Assembly: GCA_964630925.1 (NCBI GenBank)
Contig: CAZVZK010000075.1
Coordinates: forward strand, 1 to 51,025
Direction of reading: 5' to 3'
DNA: 51,025 bases
Source of the DNA: RGDT01 sp964630925
Lineage (GTDB): Bacteria > Planctomycetota > Planctomycetia > Gemmatales > Gemmataceae
Of the stretch, positions 17,580 through 26,621 are shown in pieces. The notes beneath the pieces are model-generated. The model had not been told where the DNA came from. It made no database searches and worked only from the letters and a program-made list of their open reading frames with translations. The stretch's first letter is position 1, and each line of letters starts with the position of its first letter. The position numbers were made by a program, and so were the translations under genes.

Positions 17580-19958
17580 TCACTTCGCGAAGTATGCCGG
17601 CAGCTTCATCGCCTCGGTGAATGCGTCCTTCGGCACCGTGAAGAACTCACCCTTCATCTGGCTCGACGTGGCCGCGAGGCCGCCACCCTCCTCGTCGCCG
17701 ACATTCAATGTGAGCACCGACTTGTCCGCCAGAGTGATCGTGACCTGGAAGCCCTTCTCCTCGGGCTTGAGGTTCTTCCCGGAGGCGATGAACTTCTCGG
17801 CGTGCAGCTTCGACAGCCGCGACAGGAAGGAGTCCAGCTTCTCCTGGTCGAGCGTGTAACCGGCGGGCGACTTGACGGTCCACTTCCCCATCGCCTTGTC
17901 GGCGGAGAGCGTCTCGACACGGCCGAGGACACCCTTCCAGCCCTGGATCGTCACGTTCGTCACCTTGTCCGTGTCGAAGTCGAGGACCGTCGTGTCGCGC
18001 AGCTCCTTCTTCAGGCCCTCCGCCAGCGACGCATCCACGACATAGACCGCCGGGTTGCCGCCGAGTCGGGCGTAGACGCCCTTCATCGTGCTCTTGCCGA
18101 GGTCGAACGTGTGCGTCGTCGCCTTGCCGTCCTTCGTCACCGTCACCGTCGCCTTGATCGCCGCCGGCTCCAGCCCGTAGGTGCCCGCCAGCTCCTTGGC
18201 GTCCGCCTTCTCCGCGGCGATCTCCTTCGCCGTGATGCGGTTCAGCGAGTCGAGGATGTCGCGCACCGCGTTGTCGCTCGCCTTGCGCCCCTTGTACGCC
18301 GCCGGCTTCACGAACGTGAACGGCCCGGCGCCCTTCTCGCGCGACAGCTCGGCCGTCTCCCCACCGCGCGTGATCTCCAGCTTCGTCACGTTCTCCTCGG
18401 CCGACAGCTCGTTGAACTTCGGCAGCGACTTGTCGTAGTAGTCCAGCGGACGCTTGCGGACGTTGTCACGCAGCAGCACCGGCACCATCACGATGTCGCT
18501 CTGCTTGCCCCAGATCCGCTCCACCGCCACGTTCCCGCCCTCGACATTGCCGAACCGAAGCTCCGCCACGGGCTCGGCGCCCTTCTTGAACGCCGGCTTC
18601 GCGTCCTTCTTCTCATCCTTCTTGTCGTCCTTCTTGCCGTCCTTCTTGTCGTCCTTGTCGTCCTTCTTGTCCTCTGGCTTCTCCAGGCTGTCGGCCCAAA
18701 TCTTGACGATGAAATCCGGCTTCTCCAGGCCCAGCTCCTTGCGCCGCTTCGGGTCGGGGAAGCTCACCACCTGGTCCTTCTTGTTGATCGAGTCGATCAG
18801 CAGCCGCATCTCGCCGTCATCGACCTTGTGCGGCTTGCCGTCGCGGTACAGCTCCCAGTCGAACGCGCGCGGCGGCTTGCGGAACTCCAGCAGCCCATAG
18901 TTGTTCTGCACGTCGATGGCGTCCGGCGTCACGTTCTCCAGCCGCACGAGGTTCTTGTTCCGCAGCGTGCTGGGGTCGTCGATCAGCTTCGTCAACGTCT
19001 CGACGCCCGTCGCAGACACCTTGACCACGTCGCGGGTCTTGTCCTGGCCCTCGGCGGCGGCGAAGAACCGGTCCCCGTCCTTCTTCGACACGCCGATGTA
19101 CGCCGCCGACGGCTTGCCCTTCTCGCGCGTCACCTCGACGCGTAGCACGTCGCCCTTGGCCGGGTCGAGGTTGTACTTCGCCCAATCCTCCGGCGGCACG
19201 CCGTCCTTGACGAAGTCGCTCGTCTTCTCGTCGATGTGGCTGACCGTCAGCCCCGTCAGGGCGCTGATGAGGCCGGAGGCGTCGGCCTCGCCGTAGGCCG
19301 GCGTGACGTAGCGCCAGCCGCCCTTGTCCTTCTTCAGCTCGACCGGCTCGCGCTTGCCCATCGACAGCTTGATGCCGTTGATGTCCGCCGTGTCGCCGAG
19401 CAGGTCCTTGCCGCGGAAGTAGGCGAACGGCTCCAGGGCGCTGCGGATGTCGGCCTTCTTGACCGCCAGCAGCTCGCCGGGCCGGTCGCTCGACTCCGCG
19501 AAGACGAGGGCGTCGTTCTCGAGCGGCGTCGTATCGCCGAGGGTGAGCTTCAGCTCGCGGCCGTCCTTGGCGACGAAGACCAGGACGCGCGACGGCTGGT
19601 CGAGGCCGGCCTCCTTCTTGTTGCGCGGCTTGACGTCCTTGTCCACCCTGGCCGACGTGATGTTCTGCAGCAGGCCGGAGACGCTGCCCGTGTCCGCCGG
19701 CAGCGGCCGCGGCGTGGTGATGCGCCACACCTTGTCGTCGCCCTTCTCGAGGACGATCTCCTCGTCGGCGGGGTTGAGCCGCTTGATGATGACGCGCGTG
19801 AAGTCGTCCGGGTCGAGCTTGGTGGCCTTGTTGGTCGCGCTGGGGAACAGGGCGTCTGCGACCTTGGGCGCCGACGGCCCCATGACCAGCACGAGGGCGA
19901 CGACGGCGAACAGGGCCACCAGGACGCCGAACAGGATGTAGGTCGTGCGGAAATTCAT
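17580..19958 (-). CDS. DUF4340 domain protein of a GldG-type ABC module
   Basis: 792 residues. A single N-terminal transmembrane segment (TTYILFGVLVALFAVVALVLVM, 5-26) anchors a large extracytoplasmic part. Repeated phrases of the DUF4340 type occur along it (WRITTPRPLPADTGSVSGLLQNI; WRYVTPAYGEADASGLISALTGL; GKWTVKSPAGYTLDQEKLDSFLSRLSKL), indicating several tandem domains. Around residues 430-460 there is a highly charged Lys/Asp tract of KDDKK-type units. DUF4340 genes habitually follow gldG-like genes, as here. The gap to the upstream GldG gene (203 bases) is filled by a palindromic repeat element. The function of the complex (exopolymer handling, gliding-like or secretion) is not defined in planctomycetes. 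Confidence 0.85.
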   Translation of the reverse strand: MNFRTTYILFGVLVALFAVVALVLVMGPSAPKVADALFPSATNKATKLDPDDFTRVIIKRLNPADEEIVLEKGDDKVWRITTPRPLPADTGSVSGLLQNITSARVDKDVKPRNKKEAGLDQPSRVLVFVAKDGRELKLTLGDTTPLENDALVFAESSDRPGELLAVKKADIRSALEPFAYFRGKDLLGDTADINGIKLSMGKREPVELKKDKGGWRYVTPAYGEADASGLISALTGLTVSHIDEKTSDFVKDGVPPEDWAKYNLDPAKGDVLRVEVTREKGKPSAAYIGVSKKDGDRFFAAAEGQDKTRDVVKVSATGVETLTKLIDDPSTLRNKNLVRLENVTPDAIDVQNNYGLLEFRKPPRAFDWELYRDGKPHKVDDGEMRLLIDSINKKDQVVSFPDPKRRKELGLEKPDFIVKIWADSLEKPEDKKDDKDDKKDGKKDDKKDEKKDAKPAFKKGAEPVAELRFGNVEGGNVAVERIWGKQSDIVMVPVLLRDNVRKRPLDYYDKSLPKFNELSAEENVTKLEITRGGETAELSREKGAGPFTFVKPAAYKGRKASDNAVRDILDSLNRITAKEIAAEKADAKELAGTYGLEPAAIKATVTVTKDGKATTHTFDLGKSTMKGVYARLGGNPAVYVVDASLAEGLKKELRDTTVLDFDTDKVTNVTIQGWKGVLGRVETLSADKAMGKWTVKSPAGYTLDQEKLDSFLSRLSKLHAEKFIASGKNLKPEEKGFQVTITLADKSVLTLNVGDEEGGGLAATSSQMKGEFFTVPKDAFTEAMKLPAYFAK

Positions 19959-19963
19959 GGACT

Positions 19964-20155
19964 ACCTCACCCCCTGGCCCCCTCTCCGAAGCGGAGAGGG
20001 GGGATCGTAAACCTCATCGCCCATCCGGTGGGGCATTCGACCCGTCCTCTGAATCGCCGGGCCCGAGAAGAGAGACTCCCACGTCCCCTCCGCGCAGGCG
20101 ATGTTCTTGCGCCACCCCCCTCTCCGCTTCGGAGAGGGGGGCCAGGGGGTGAGGT
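19964..20155. repeat. REPIN/MITE-like palindromic element inside an operon
   Basis: Two inverted copies of a ~40-base unit (19964-20003 and 20115-20155) flank a 111-base core. The left unit reads ACCTCACCCCCTGGCCCC followed by CCTCTCCGAAGCGGAGAGG; the right is its reverse complement with one extra C in the C-run. Each unit is itself a hairpin (CCTCTCCG / CGGAGAGG). The element exactly fills the spacer between the GldG-like and DUF4340 genes. I recall similar CCTCACCCCCTGGCCCC repeats as dispersed elements in planctomycete genomes. Confidence 0.75.
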
Positions 20156-20161
20156 GGCCCC

Positions 20162-22309
20162 TCACTTGCGCCGCACGACCCAGACGCCGATGCCCAGTGC
20201 CACGACGGCCAGCATCATCAACGCCCCCGGCAGGTAACGGAGCCGGTTGTGGTACGCGGGGTCGATGTTCATGTTGTAGACCGGCGTCTCCTTCGCCTTG
20301 ATCTCGATGCCGATGTCGCCCTGCTCGCGCAGCCACGACAGGCACGAGCTGAACAGGCTGAAGCGGTTGTCGCCCTGCTGGCCCGCCAGCCCCGCGTCGC
20401 TCGCCCACGCCGCGCTGCCGAACACCACCATCTTCGGCCTGTCACGCCCGCCGCCGGGCAGCCCCCCGTGGATCGGGTCGCGCGGCATGTCGGACTCGAC
20501 GACCGTCACCGCCGTCGGCAGGTTCTTGTCGCTCAGCACCTTGTCCGCCTCGGCCGGGTTCTGGTTCAGGTACTGCGCCCGCGCCAGCGGGTCGAGGTTG
20601 AACTTCGTCTCGGCCCACACGTCCGCCCCCGCCGGCGCCAGCAGCAGCGGCTCGACCTTCGGCCCGCCCTTGCCCTCCATCGGCTCCACGGTCCGGATGT
20701 TCTCCGCCGGCAGCAGGACGTAGGCGAGCTGGCCACGCACCACCTGGATGAACGCCCGCGCCACCGGGCACGTCGAGGCGGCGTTCGCCACCTGCGTCAC
20801 CTCGAGCGGGTCGCGCCTCTGCAGCGACTGCACGCGGTTGTCGCCCACCTTGACGCCGTGCCCGGCCAGGAAGTCCTCCAGGCCCGTCCGCACCAGGGCG
20901 GCACCGCCCCCCGTCGTCTGCACCACCGGGTCGAGCAGCACCAGCAGCCGCCCGCCCGCCACCTTGACCTTGCCGTCCTTGTCCCTCTCCTCCTTGCGCG
21001 CCATGTACTCCGCCAGCGACTTGAGCGCCCCCGGCGACAGCGGCGAGGTCGGCCGCGCGACCACCACCGTCGAGGCGTCGTCGGGGATCTTCGTCCCGGC
21101 CCGCTCGAGCTTCAACGGCCTCACGTCGAACTTCTTGCGGTCCTTCGTCAGCCGGTCACGCATCTGCCCGGCGCTCTCGGTGTCGCGGCCACGCCGCCGC
21201 ATCATCGGGTTCCCCCCGGCGTCCAGCGCCAGCTCGCCGTGCCCCTGCGTGAAGTAGATCACCACCTGCCCCTCGACCAGCGAGGTCATCGCCGAGAGGA
21301 ACGCCCCCTCGCCGACGAACACGCGCTGGCCGCCCCGGCCGCGGAAGCCGCCCTTCTCCTCGTACAGCTTGCGGAACGGGATGAACTCGTGGTCGTGCCT
21401 GCCCTTCTCGTCGCCCGCCAGCACCAGCACGCCGAAGTCGTCCAGGCCGTACTTCTTCCGCAGCTCCTGCACCCGCGCCCGGTTCTCCGGCACCAGCGGG
21501 TTGATCAGCTCGAAGTCCACCTTGCGCGTCCGCGTCCGCGCGTTGCGCAGGAGCGTCAGCGTGTCCCGCGCCACCTCGTCGTCCGCGGGCAGGATGACGT
21601 ACGCCTTCACGTCCTCCGTCAGCGACGCCAGGAAGTTCTCCGTCTTCTCGTTCAGCGTGTACATCTGGGTGTGCGTCCAGTCGTACTCGCGGCTGAAGAA
21701 CCGCCCGAACGCCCGGTCCACCGGCTCGGCGTAGGCCAGCATGTTGATCAGCCCCAGCACGAAGAAGAGCAACAGCGCGCTGAAGACCGTGTTGAAGCCG
21801 AACACCAGCCAGCGGATCGACTGGTGGCTGCGCTCCATGCCGCTGACGATCAGCAGCCCCAGGAACATCATCGTCAGCCCGCCGAAGATGCACCCGGCCA
21901 CGCTGAGGAGCAGGCCGCGGTTCTCGGCCCACGCCTCCATGCCCCCCAGCAGCGGCGCCCAGGACGGGTGGAAGACCATCCAGAAGCCGGCCAGCGCCGT
22001 CGCCAGGCCGGCGGAGCCGATGACGCCCATGAGGAGGATGCGCACGCGCTCGCCGGGCGACACGTCCGCGGGGCGGTACGACATCGAAGCCATCGCCCCG
22101 CCGAAGAACACCAGCGTCAGCGCGCAGCCCCAGAAGAACACCGGGCCGAACGCCGACTGCTTGTAGTAGATCCCCAGGCCGATGGGGATGATGGCCGCCA
22201 GGGCCGCCAGCACCAGCAGGGCCGTGTCGATCTGCTTCTGCGACCGGGCCAGCTCCGCCGACCAGTGCGGGCGCACGTCCAGCGGCTGTCCGGGGGGGTT
22301 GCTCGACAT
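20162..22309 (-). CDS. GldG-family ABC auxiliary protein
   Basis: 715 residues. Six hydrophobic segments in the first ~215 residues (for example IDTALLVLAALAAIIPIGLGIYY and GPVFFWGCALTLVFFGGAM) are followed by the GldG-type domain: SREYDWTHTQMYTLNEKTENFLASLTEDVKAYVILPADDE, VDFELINPLVPENRARVQELRKKYGL, and FTQGHGELAL. The C-terminus has one last membrane segment (ALMMLAVVALGIGVWVV). The family accompanies ABC-2 exporters of the Gld type. The start at 22309 lies 22 bases after the permease stop. The extended multi-pass N-terminus differs from classical GldG and looks like a permease-type fusion. Confidence 0.85.
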   Translation of the reverse strand: MSSNPPGQPLDVRPHWSAELARSQKQIDTALLVLAALAAIIPIGLGIYYKQSAFGPVFFWGCALTLVFFGGAMASMSYRPADVSPGERVRILLMGVIGSAGLATALAGFWMVFHPSWAPLLGGMEAWAENRGLLLSVAGCIFGGLTMMFLGLLIVSGMERSHQSIRWLVFGFNTVFSALLLFFVLGLINMLAYAEPVDRAFGRFFSREYDWTHTQMYTLNEKTENFLASLTEDVKAYVILPADDEVARDTLTLLRNARTRTRKVDFELINPLVPENRARVQELRKKYGLDDFGVLVLAGDEKGRHDHEFIPFRKLYEEKGGFRGRGGQRVFVGEGAFLSAMTSLVEGQVVIYFTQGHGELALDAGGNPMMRRRGRDTESAGQMRDRLTKDRKKFDVRPLKLERAGTKIPDDASTVVVARPTSPLSPGALKSLAEYMARKEERDKDGKVKVAGGRLLVLLDPVVQTTGGGAALVRTGLEDFLAGHGVKVGDNRVQSLQRRDPLEVTQVANAASTCPVARAFIQVVRGQLAYVLLPAENIRTVEPMEGKGGPKVEPLLLAPAGADVWAETKFNLDPLARAQYLNQNPAEADKVLSDKNLPTAVTVVESDMPRDPIHGGLPGGGRDRPKMVVFGSAAWASDAGLAGQQGDNRFSLFSSCLSWLREQGDIGIEIKAKETPVYNMNIDPAYHNRLRYLPGALMMLAVVALGIGVWVVRRK

Positions 22310-22331
22310 GGGGGTCAGTCTCCCGTGACGC

Positions 22332-23894
22332 TCAGCGCCACTTCCTCGACTCCAGCACCTTGACCGTCATGAACAGGAACAGCACCGTCGCCGACAGCGG
22401 GAACAGCAGCTGCCGCACGATGATCTTGCCTTGCAGCGACTCCCGCCACAGGTCCAGGTACGAGATGTGCTTCAGGACACTCTTGGCCCACTCCGGCACC
22501 TCGGTCCCGCGGTCGGCGTACAGGCCCACGAAGAAGACGAACGTCAGCAGCAGCATGCCCGCGAACGTCAGGAGGCCGCTGCCGATCTGGTTCTGCGTCA
22601 GGCTGGAGAAGAACAGCCCCATGCTCAGGAACATCGCCCCCGACACCATGAGGGCCACGAAGAACGACAGCAGAGGCCGGTAGTCGAAGGGGCTGCCGCC
22701 GAACAGCGGGATCGCCAGCAGGATCAGGCCGAACGGCAGCCACACCGCGAAGTAGGTGATCATCGCGCAGAAGAACTTCGCCAGCACCACCGTCGGCTCG
22801 TCCACCGGGGCGGTGAACAGCACCTCCAGCGTCCCCGTCCTCGCCTCCTCGCTGATCAGCCGCATCGTCAGCATCGGCACGACGCACTGAAGCACGAACA
22901 CCGGGAACAGCTCGAAGAAGTAGCCGGCGATGATCGGCTCCATGGGCGAGGCGTCGCGCGGCGTCAGGTCGAACAGCAGACGCACGAACGACACCGCCGC
23001 GAAGAAGCTGAACGCGAACAGCGAGATGTACGCCACCGGCGAGTAGAAGAACGCGCCCAGGTCGCGGCGGAGCAGCACGAAGAGGGGCCAGTCGAGCGCC
23101 AGGACGGCACCCGCCGCGACGTAGAACAACGCCGCCAGCACCAGGATCAGCCCGAACGACACGAAGTACGACGGCCCGCCGCTCGTCACCAGCGACCGCA
23201 CCAGCACCAGCGCGATGGCCACCAGGCCCAACGCGCCGGTCCCCAGCGCCGCGTAGTAGCCCACGTCGTCCGTCACGCCGCGGGTGCCGACGAACGACAC
23301 GAGGAGCACCAGGCCGAGCATGGCGTAGACGAACCCGAGCGGCAGGAGGAACGGCCCGTGGAACAGCCCGCCCACCAGCCCCACCAGGGCGAAGGCCGCC
23401 CCCAGGCCGCCCACGACGAGCTGGCTGGCCCGGAGGAGCCCCTCGTCCGACTCGGTGCGCTGGAACGCCAGGAAGAAGAGGAGCCCCAAGAACACCAGCG
23501 GCACGCCGTACGACACCCACGCCCCGTAGATGTACTTCTCGCCGGACTCATCGACACGCGGCAGGAAGCACGCCAGCAGGCCGACGAGCAGCAGCGTCAT
23601 CGCCAGCATGCCGTAGGGGCGGCGGAAGGAGATGTCGCGGTCGAAGGCGGCGTGGAAAAGCAGGCCGCTCAGCCCGGCCACCAGGATGAGGACGGCGACG
23701 CCGGGGCCGATGTTGGCCCCCCGCCCGACGAGGTGGAACCCAAGGGCCATGCCGCCGAAGATGGCCAGGCCGCCGCCGAACGCACCCACGGTGCGGGCGA
23801 AGCGGGGGTCGTCCTCGCGGCTGATCGAAGGCCCGACCTCGGCGGGCCGCGTCGGCGGCCTGTCCTCCGGCCGGTCGGTGATGGCGTTCGACAT
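22332..23894 (-). CDS. ABC-2 type permease (GldF-like) with extended N-terminus
   Basis: 520 residues. The C-terminal ~250 residues are a GldF/ABC-2 permease: LLRRDLGAFFYSPVAYISLFAFSFFAAVSF, VVPMLTMRLISEEARTGTLEVLFTAPVDEPTVVLAKF (the conserved EEARTGTLE loop), and several transmembrane helices ending in a short basic tail. The N-terminal ~270 residues hold about eight additional hydrophobic helices not found in typical GldF. The start at 23894 is ten bases after the ATPase stop, so the genes are translationally close. It probably forms the export channel with the GldA-like ATPase. Confidence 0.88.
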   Translation of the reverse strand: MSNAITDRPEDRPPTRPAEVGPSISREDDPRFARTVGAFGGGLAIFGGMALGFHLVGRGANIGPGVAVLILVAGLSGLLFHAAFDRDISFRRPYGMLAMTLLLVGLLACFLPRVDESGEKYIYGAWVSYGVPLVFLGLLFFLAFQRTESDEGLLRASQLVVGGLGAAFALVGLVGGLFHGPFLLPLGFVYAMLGLVLLVSFVGTRGVTDDVGYYAALGTGALGLVAIALVLVRSLVTSGGPSYFVSFGLILVLAALFYVAAGAVLALDWPLFVLLRRDLGAFFYSPVAYISLFAFSFFAAVSFVRLLFDLTPRDASPMEPIIAGYFFELFPVFVLQCVVPMLTMRLISEEARTGTLEVLFTAPVDEPTVVLAKFFCAMITYFAVWLPFGLILLAIPLFGGSPFDYRPLLSFFVALMVSGAMFLSMGLFFSSLTQNQIGSGLLTFAGMLLLTFVFFVGLYADRGTEVPEWAKSVLKHISYLDLWRESLQGKIIVRQLLFPLSATVLFLFMTVKVLESRKWR

Positions 23895-23904
23895 CTCGGC
23901 TCCC

Positions 23905-24894
23905 TCAACTGGCGGCGGGGGTGACGGCCTCGGGCGCGAAGGCGGGCGCCGGGCCCGCCGGCCCCTGAGGGGTGTCCTCCACCGCGTTGATCTCGTTCCA
24001 ACGGTCCTGTAGTTTGCGTCGCCTCAGGTCCAGGCGGCGGACGGCGTGCCCGTTCTGGATCAGCCGCGACGCCAGCGCCTCGCGGATGTCCTTGAACCCG
24101 TGCGTCCGCACGTCGTACTGGCACACCCCGTCCGCCATCGGCGTGACGTGGACCGACTCGACGCCGTCCGCCGTCTCCAGGATCCCCCGCACCTTCTCCT
24201 GCGGCCCGCGTGCCTCGATCACGATCACCGGGTCCGCCTCCAGCTCTACCAGACGCCGCGCCAGCGCCAGGTGGCCGCGGCGCATGATCAGCACGCGGCT
24301 GACGAGCGACTCCACCTCGGTCAGCATGTGCGACGACAGCATGATCGTGTGGTTCTGCCCGAGCTGGCGCAGCAGGTTCAACGCCTCCTGCTTCTGGCCG
24401 GGGTCGAGGCCGTCGGTGGGCTCGTCGAGGATGAGGATGGGCGGGTCGGCCAGCAGGGCGTCGGCGAGGCCCACACGCTGGCGGTAGCCCTTGGACAGGG
24501 TGCCCATGAGGCGCGACTGCACCTCGCGGACGCGGCACACGCCGAGGCAGTAGTCGATGCGTGTCTTGCGGAGGCGGCGGTCGATGCCCTTGAGCTTGGC
24601 GCGGAAGTCGAGGTACTCGCCGACGCGCATCTCGGGGTACAGCGGGATGCTCTCGGGGAGGTAGCCGATGCGGCGGCGCACCTCGATGGACTGCGTCATC
24701 ACGTCGAAGCCGGCGACGCGGGCCACGCCCGACGACGCCGGGAGGTACGTCGTGAGCATGCGCATGAGGGTCGTCTTGCCGGCGCCGTTGTTGCCGAGCA
24801 GGCCGACGATCTCGTCCTTCTCGACCTGGAAGGTGACGTTGTTGACCGCGAGGACGTGGTCGAACTTCTTGGTGAGATTGACGACGCTGATCAT
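23905..24894 (-). CDS. ABC transporter ATP-binding protein (GldA-like)
   Basis: 329 residues. Walker A GNNGAGKT (34-41), Q-loop region GYLPESIPLYPEM, signature LSKGYRQR (133-140), Walker B ILILDEPTDGLDPG (153-166) and the H-loop SSHML are all intact. The C-terminal ~90 residues form the extra domain found in Gld/drug-type ABC-2 ATPases, with a Pro/Ala-rich tail. It is the first gene of the module ATPase, permease, GldG, DUF4340, all on the minus strand, so the promoter should lie in 24895-25010; I see no clear -35/-10 there. Confidence 0.93.
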   Translation of the reverse strand: MISVVNLTKKFDHVLAVNNVTFQVEKDEIVGLLGNNGAGKTTLMRMLTTYLPASSGVARVAGFDVMTQSIEVRRRIGYLPESIPLYPEMRVGEYLDFRAKLKGIDRRLRKTRIDYCLGVCRVREVQSRLMGTLSKGYRQRVGLADALLADPPILILDEPTDGLDPGQKQEALNLLRQLGQNHTIMLSSHMLTEVESLVSRVLIMRRGHLALARRLVELEADPVIVIEARGPQEKVRGILETADGVESVHVTPMADGVCQYDVRTHGFKDIREALASRLIQNGHAVRRLDLRRRKLQDRWNEINAVEDTPQGPAGPAPAFAPEAVTPAAS

Positions 24895-25013
24895 GTCTCG
24901 TTTCGTCCCGCCGTGGGCGTGGCCGTTGGATAGAGTGTTCTACGGACGCGGGGGGGAGGCGACTACCTCACCCGGCGCGTGGTGCGCTCGGCGGTTACAC
25001 TCCGGGGGATGAG

Positions 25014-26021
25014 ATGCTCGCTCTGCTCTGTCTGGCCTTCGCCGCCGACCTGACGCCGGCCCAGGCCAACGTCAAGATCGGCTCGGCCGCCACCGTGCGC
25101 CTGCGCATCCAGTCCGCCGGCGAGAACGCCGCCGGCTTCTGGGAGGCCTACACCGAGAAGGCGTGGAACGCCCCCGGTAACTTCTTCGTCCGCATCCCGA
25201 AGATGGTTCGCAGCCCCGTCCTGGCGAAGCTCGATGTCGAGTCCCACGAGGAGCTGAACGGCTTCGAGCTGCGCGTCACCGGCAAGATCGAACGCCTCGA
25301 TTTCGGCGCCGGGGGCAGGTACGCCACCATCGTCGTCAGCCGGCCCGAGCAGGTCGAGGTGCTGTCGCGTCCGAAGCCGGCGTACACGGCGACGAAGGAC
25401 TACACGGTCCGCAAGGTGGAGGGGTTCGAGGTGCTGGTGCACCCCGACGCCGTCGCCGACAAGAAGGAGGACGCCGCCGCGATGAAGGAGCTGCGGCGGC
25501 AGCTCGCCGAGATGGAGAGGGTGCTGCCGGCGGAGACGATGGGCCGGATGCGCAAGGTGCGCATCTGGATGGAGCACCGGCAGAAGAACAGCAAGAGCGC
25601 CGCGCAGTTCCACGTCTCGAAGGGCTGGTTGAAGGGCAACGGCTACAACCCGGAAAAGACCGGCGGGGTGGAGATCAGCAGCACGAAGTTCTTCGTCGAG
25701 TGGGCCGGCACGCAGCCGAACATGCTGCTGCACGAATTCGCCCACGCCTGGCACAACCTCGTCCTCGGGGCGGAGCACGCCGGCATCCGCTCCGCCTACA
25801 AGCAGGCGATGGACCGCAAGCTGTATGACAAGGTGAAGCACGCGGACGGCCGGACGGTGAAGGCGTACGCGGCGACGAACGACCAGGAGTACTTCGCCGA
25901 GCTGACCGAGGCGTACTTCGGGAGGAACGACTTCTTCCCGTTCACGCACGCCGAGCTGAAGAAGCACGACCCTCAGGGGTTCGCGCTGATGCGCAAGGTC
26001 TGGGGCGACGTGAAGAAGTGA
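25014..26021 (+). CDS. Secreted zinc metallopeptidase-like protein
   Basis: 335 residues. MLALLCLAFAADLTPAQA is a short signal peptide. The zinc motif HEFAH lies in NMLLHEFAHAWHNLVLG, and the Glu-rich downstream helix NDQEYFAELTEAYFGRNDFFP supplies the probable third ligand (gluzincin-like). The preceding region (VEGFEVLVHPDAV, RKVRIWMEHRQK) resembles planctomycete secreted peptidases that sit beside sequence-repeat domains. GGGGGATGAG precedes the ATG. The strong 15-bp hairpin 15 bases after its stop is listed separately. Substrate unknown. Confidence 0.85.
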   Translation: MLALLCLAFAADLTPAQANVKIGSAATVRLRIQSAGENAAGFWEAYTEKAWNAPGNFFVRIPKMVRSPVLAKLDVESHEELNGFELRVTGKIERLDFGAGGRYATIVVSRPEQVEVLSRPKPAYTATKDYTVRKVEGFEVLVHPDAVADKKEDAAAMKELRRQLAEMERVLPAETMGRMRKVRIWMEHRQKNSKSAAQFHVSKGWLKGNGYNPEKTGGVEISSTKFFVEWAGTQPNMLLHEFAHAWHNLVLGAEHAGIRSAYKQAMDRKLYDKVKHADGRTVKAYAATNDQEYFAELTEAYFGRNDFFPFTHAELKKHDPQGFALMRKVWGDVKK

Positions 26022-26035
26022 AGGACGGACCTCGT

Positions 26036-26081
26036 CCCCTCGTGCCGGGGCTCCTGCCGGCCCCTGCCCCGGCACGAGGGG
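26036..26081. terminator. 15-bp hairpin after the metallopeptidase gene
   Basis: CCCCTCGTGCCGGGG (26036-26050) and CCCCGGCACGAGGGG (26067-26081) are perfectly complementary, with a 16-base loop, starting 15 bases after the stop codon. No U-tract follows, so it may be a stabilising or Rho-related hairpin or part of the repeat array rather than a classical terminator. Confidence 0.5.
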
Positions 26082-26083
26082 AC

Positions 26084-26422
26084 GCGAGGCGGAGCCTGGG
26101 CTGTGCCACTGAGGCAACATCCCTGCCCTTGCTTTGACACTCAACGCTGACGCCACACCGTTCGGCGGCCAAGGCGATACGCGAGCCAGGACAGGATGGG
26201 GATAGACGGCTCCTCCCGGCTTTGAGCCGGGGAGGCCTCGTCTCCCGGGCCCCTCCCGCGATGCGATCACGCCCCGAGAAGGCGTCACCCCGCCGGTGGT
26301 CAAGCACGGGCCGAGCCCGGAACACCGCTCGCCCCCGGCAACAGGTCGGGGGGAAGCGGTGGAGCTTCAACGAGGAGTGTCAGGGATTCTCCCTCAATGG
26401 CACAGCCTGGGCGGAGCCTCGC
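26084..26422. repeat. Element bounded by imperfect ~32-base inverted ends
   Basis: The left end GCGAGGCGGAGCCTGGGC continuing TGTGCCACTGAGG (26084-26114) and the reverse complement of 26391-26422 (GCGAGGCTCCGCCCAGGC continuing TGTGCCATTGAGGG) match over about 30 bases. Similarity continues inward (both have AATCCCTG or CATCCCTG and a GACACTC). This is the layout of a small non-autonomous or REPIN-type element with no coding capacity. Confidence 0.5.
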
Positions 26423-26621
26423 ACGATAGCCGCGCCCGGAGACGAGGCCCGGTCAGCGGCCGGGCACGGGCGAGGCGGGAGCCTCGCGTCGGCCCGTCAC
26501 ACGGCGGAGCCGTGAGACCAGGAGGGGTGCCGTTCCCTCTTGACCCCCCCGCCGCCGCCGTGTTATCCGTCGCCTGCCGCCGGCCGCTTCGCGCCGCGCG
26601 GCCCCGTGGGAGGCCCGGCGC

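Larger units (their letters stand above)
26022..26621. other. 600-base spacer rich in inverted repeats
   Basis: No gene. It contains a 15-bp hairpin (26036-26081), two inverted copies of a ~32-base unit (26084-26114 and 26391-26422), the hairpin CCTCCCGGCT / AGCCGGGGAGG near 26198-26222, and several palindromes built on GGCGGAGCC or GGCGGGAGCC (near 26088, 26412, 26485, 26505). A weak TTGACC (26541) may belong to the promoter of the multihaem gene. Confidence 0.6.

Noticed and set aside
17067..19145. 692-codon plus-strand frame opposite the DUF4340 gene
   Set aside because: Leu/Arg/His-rich shadow with no domain features.
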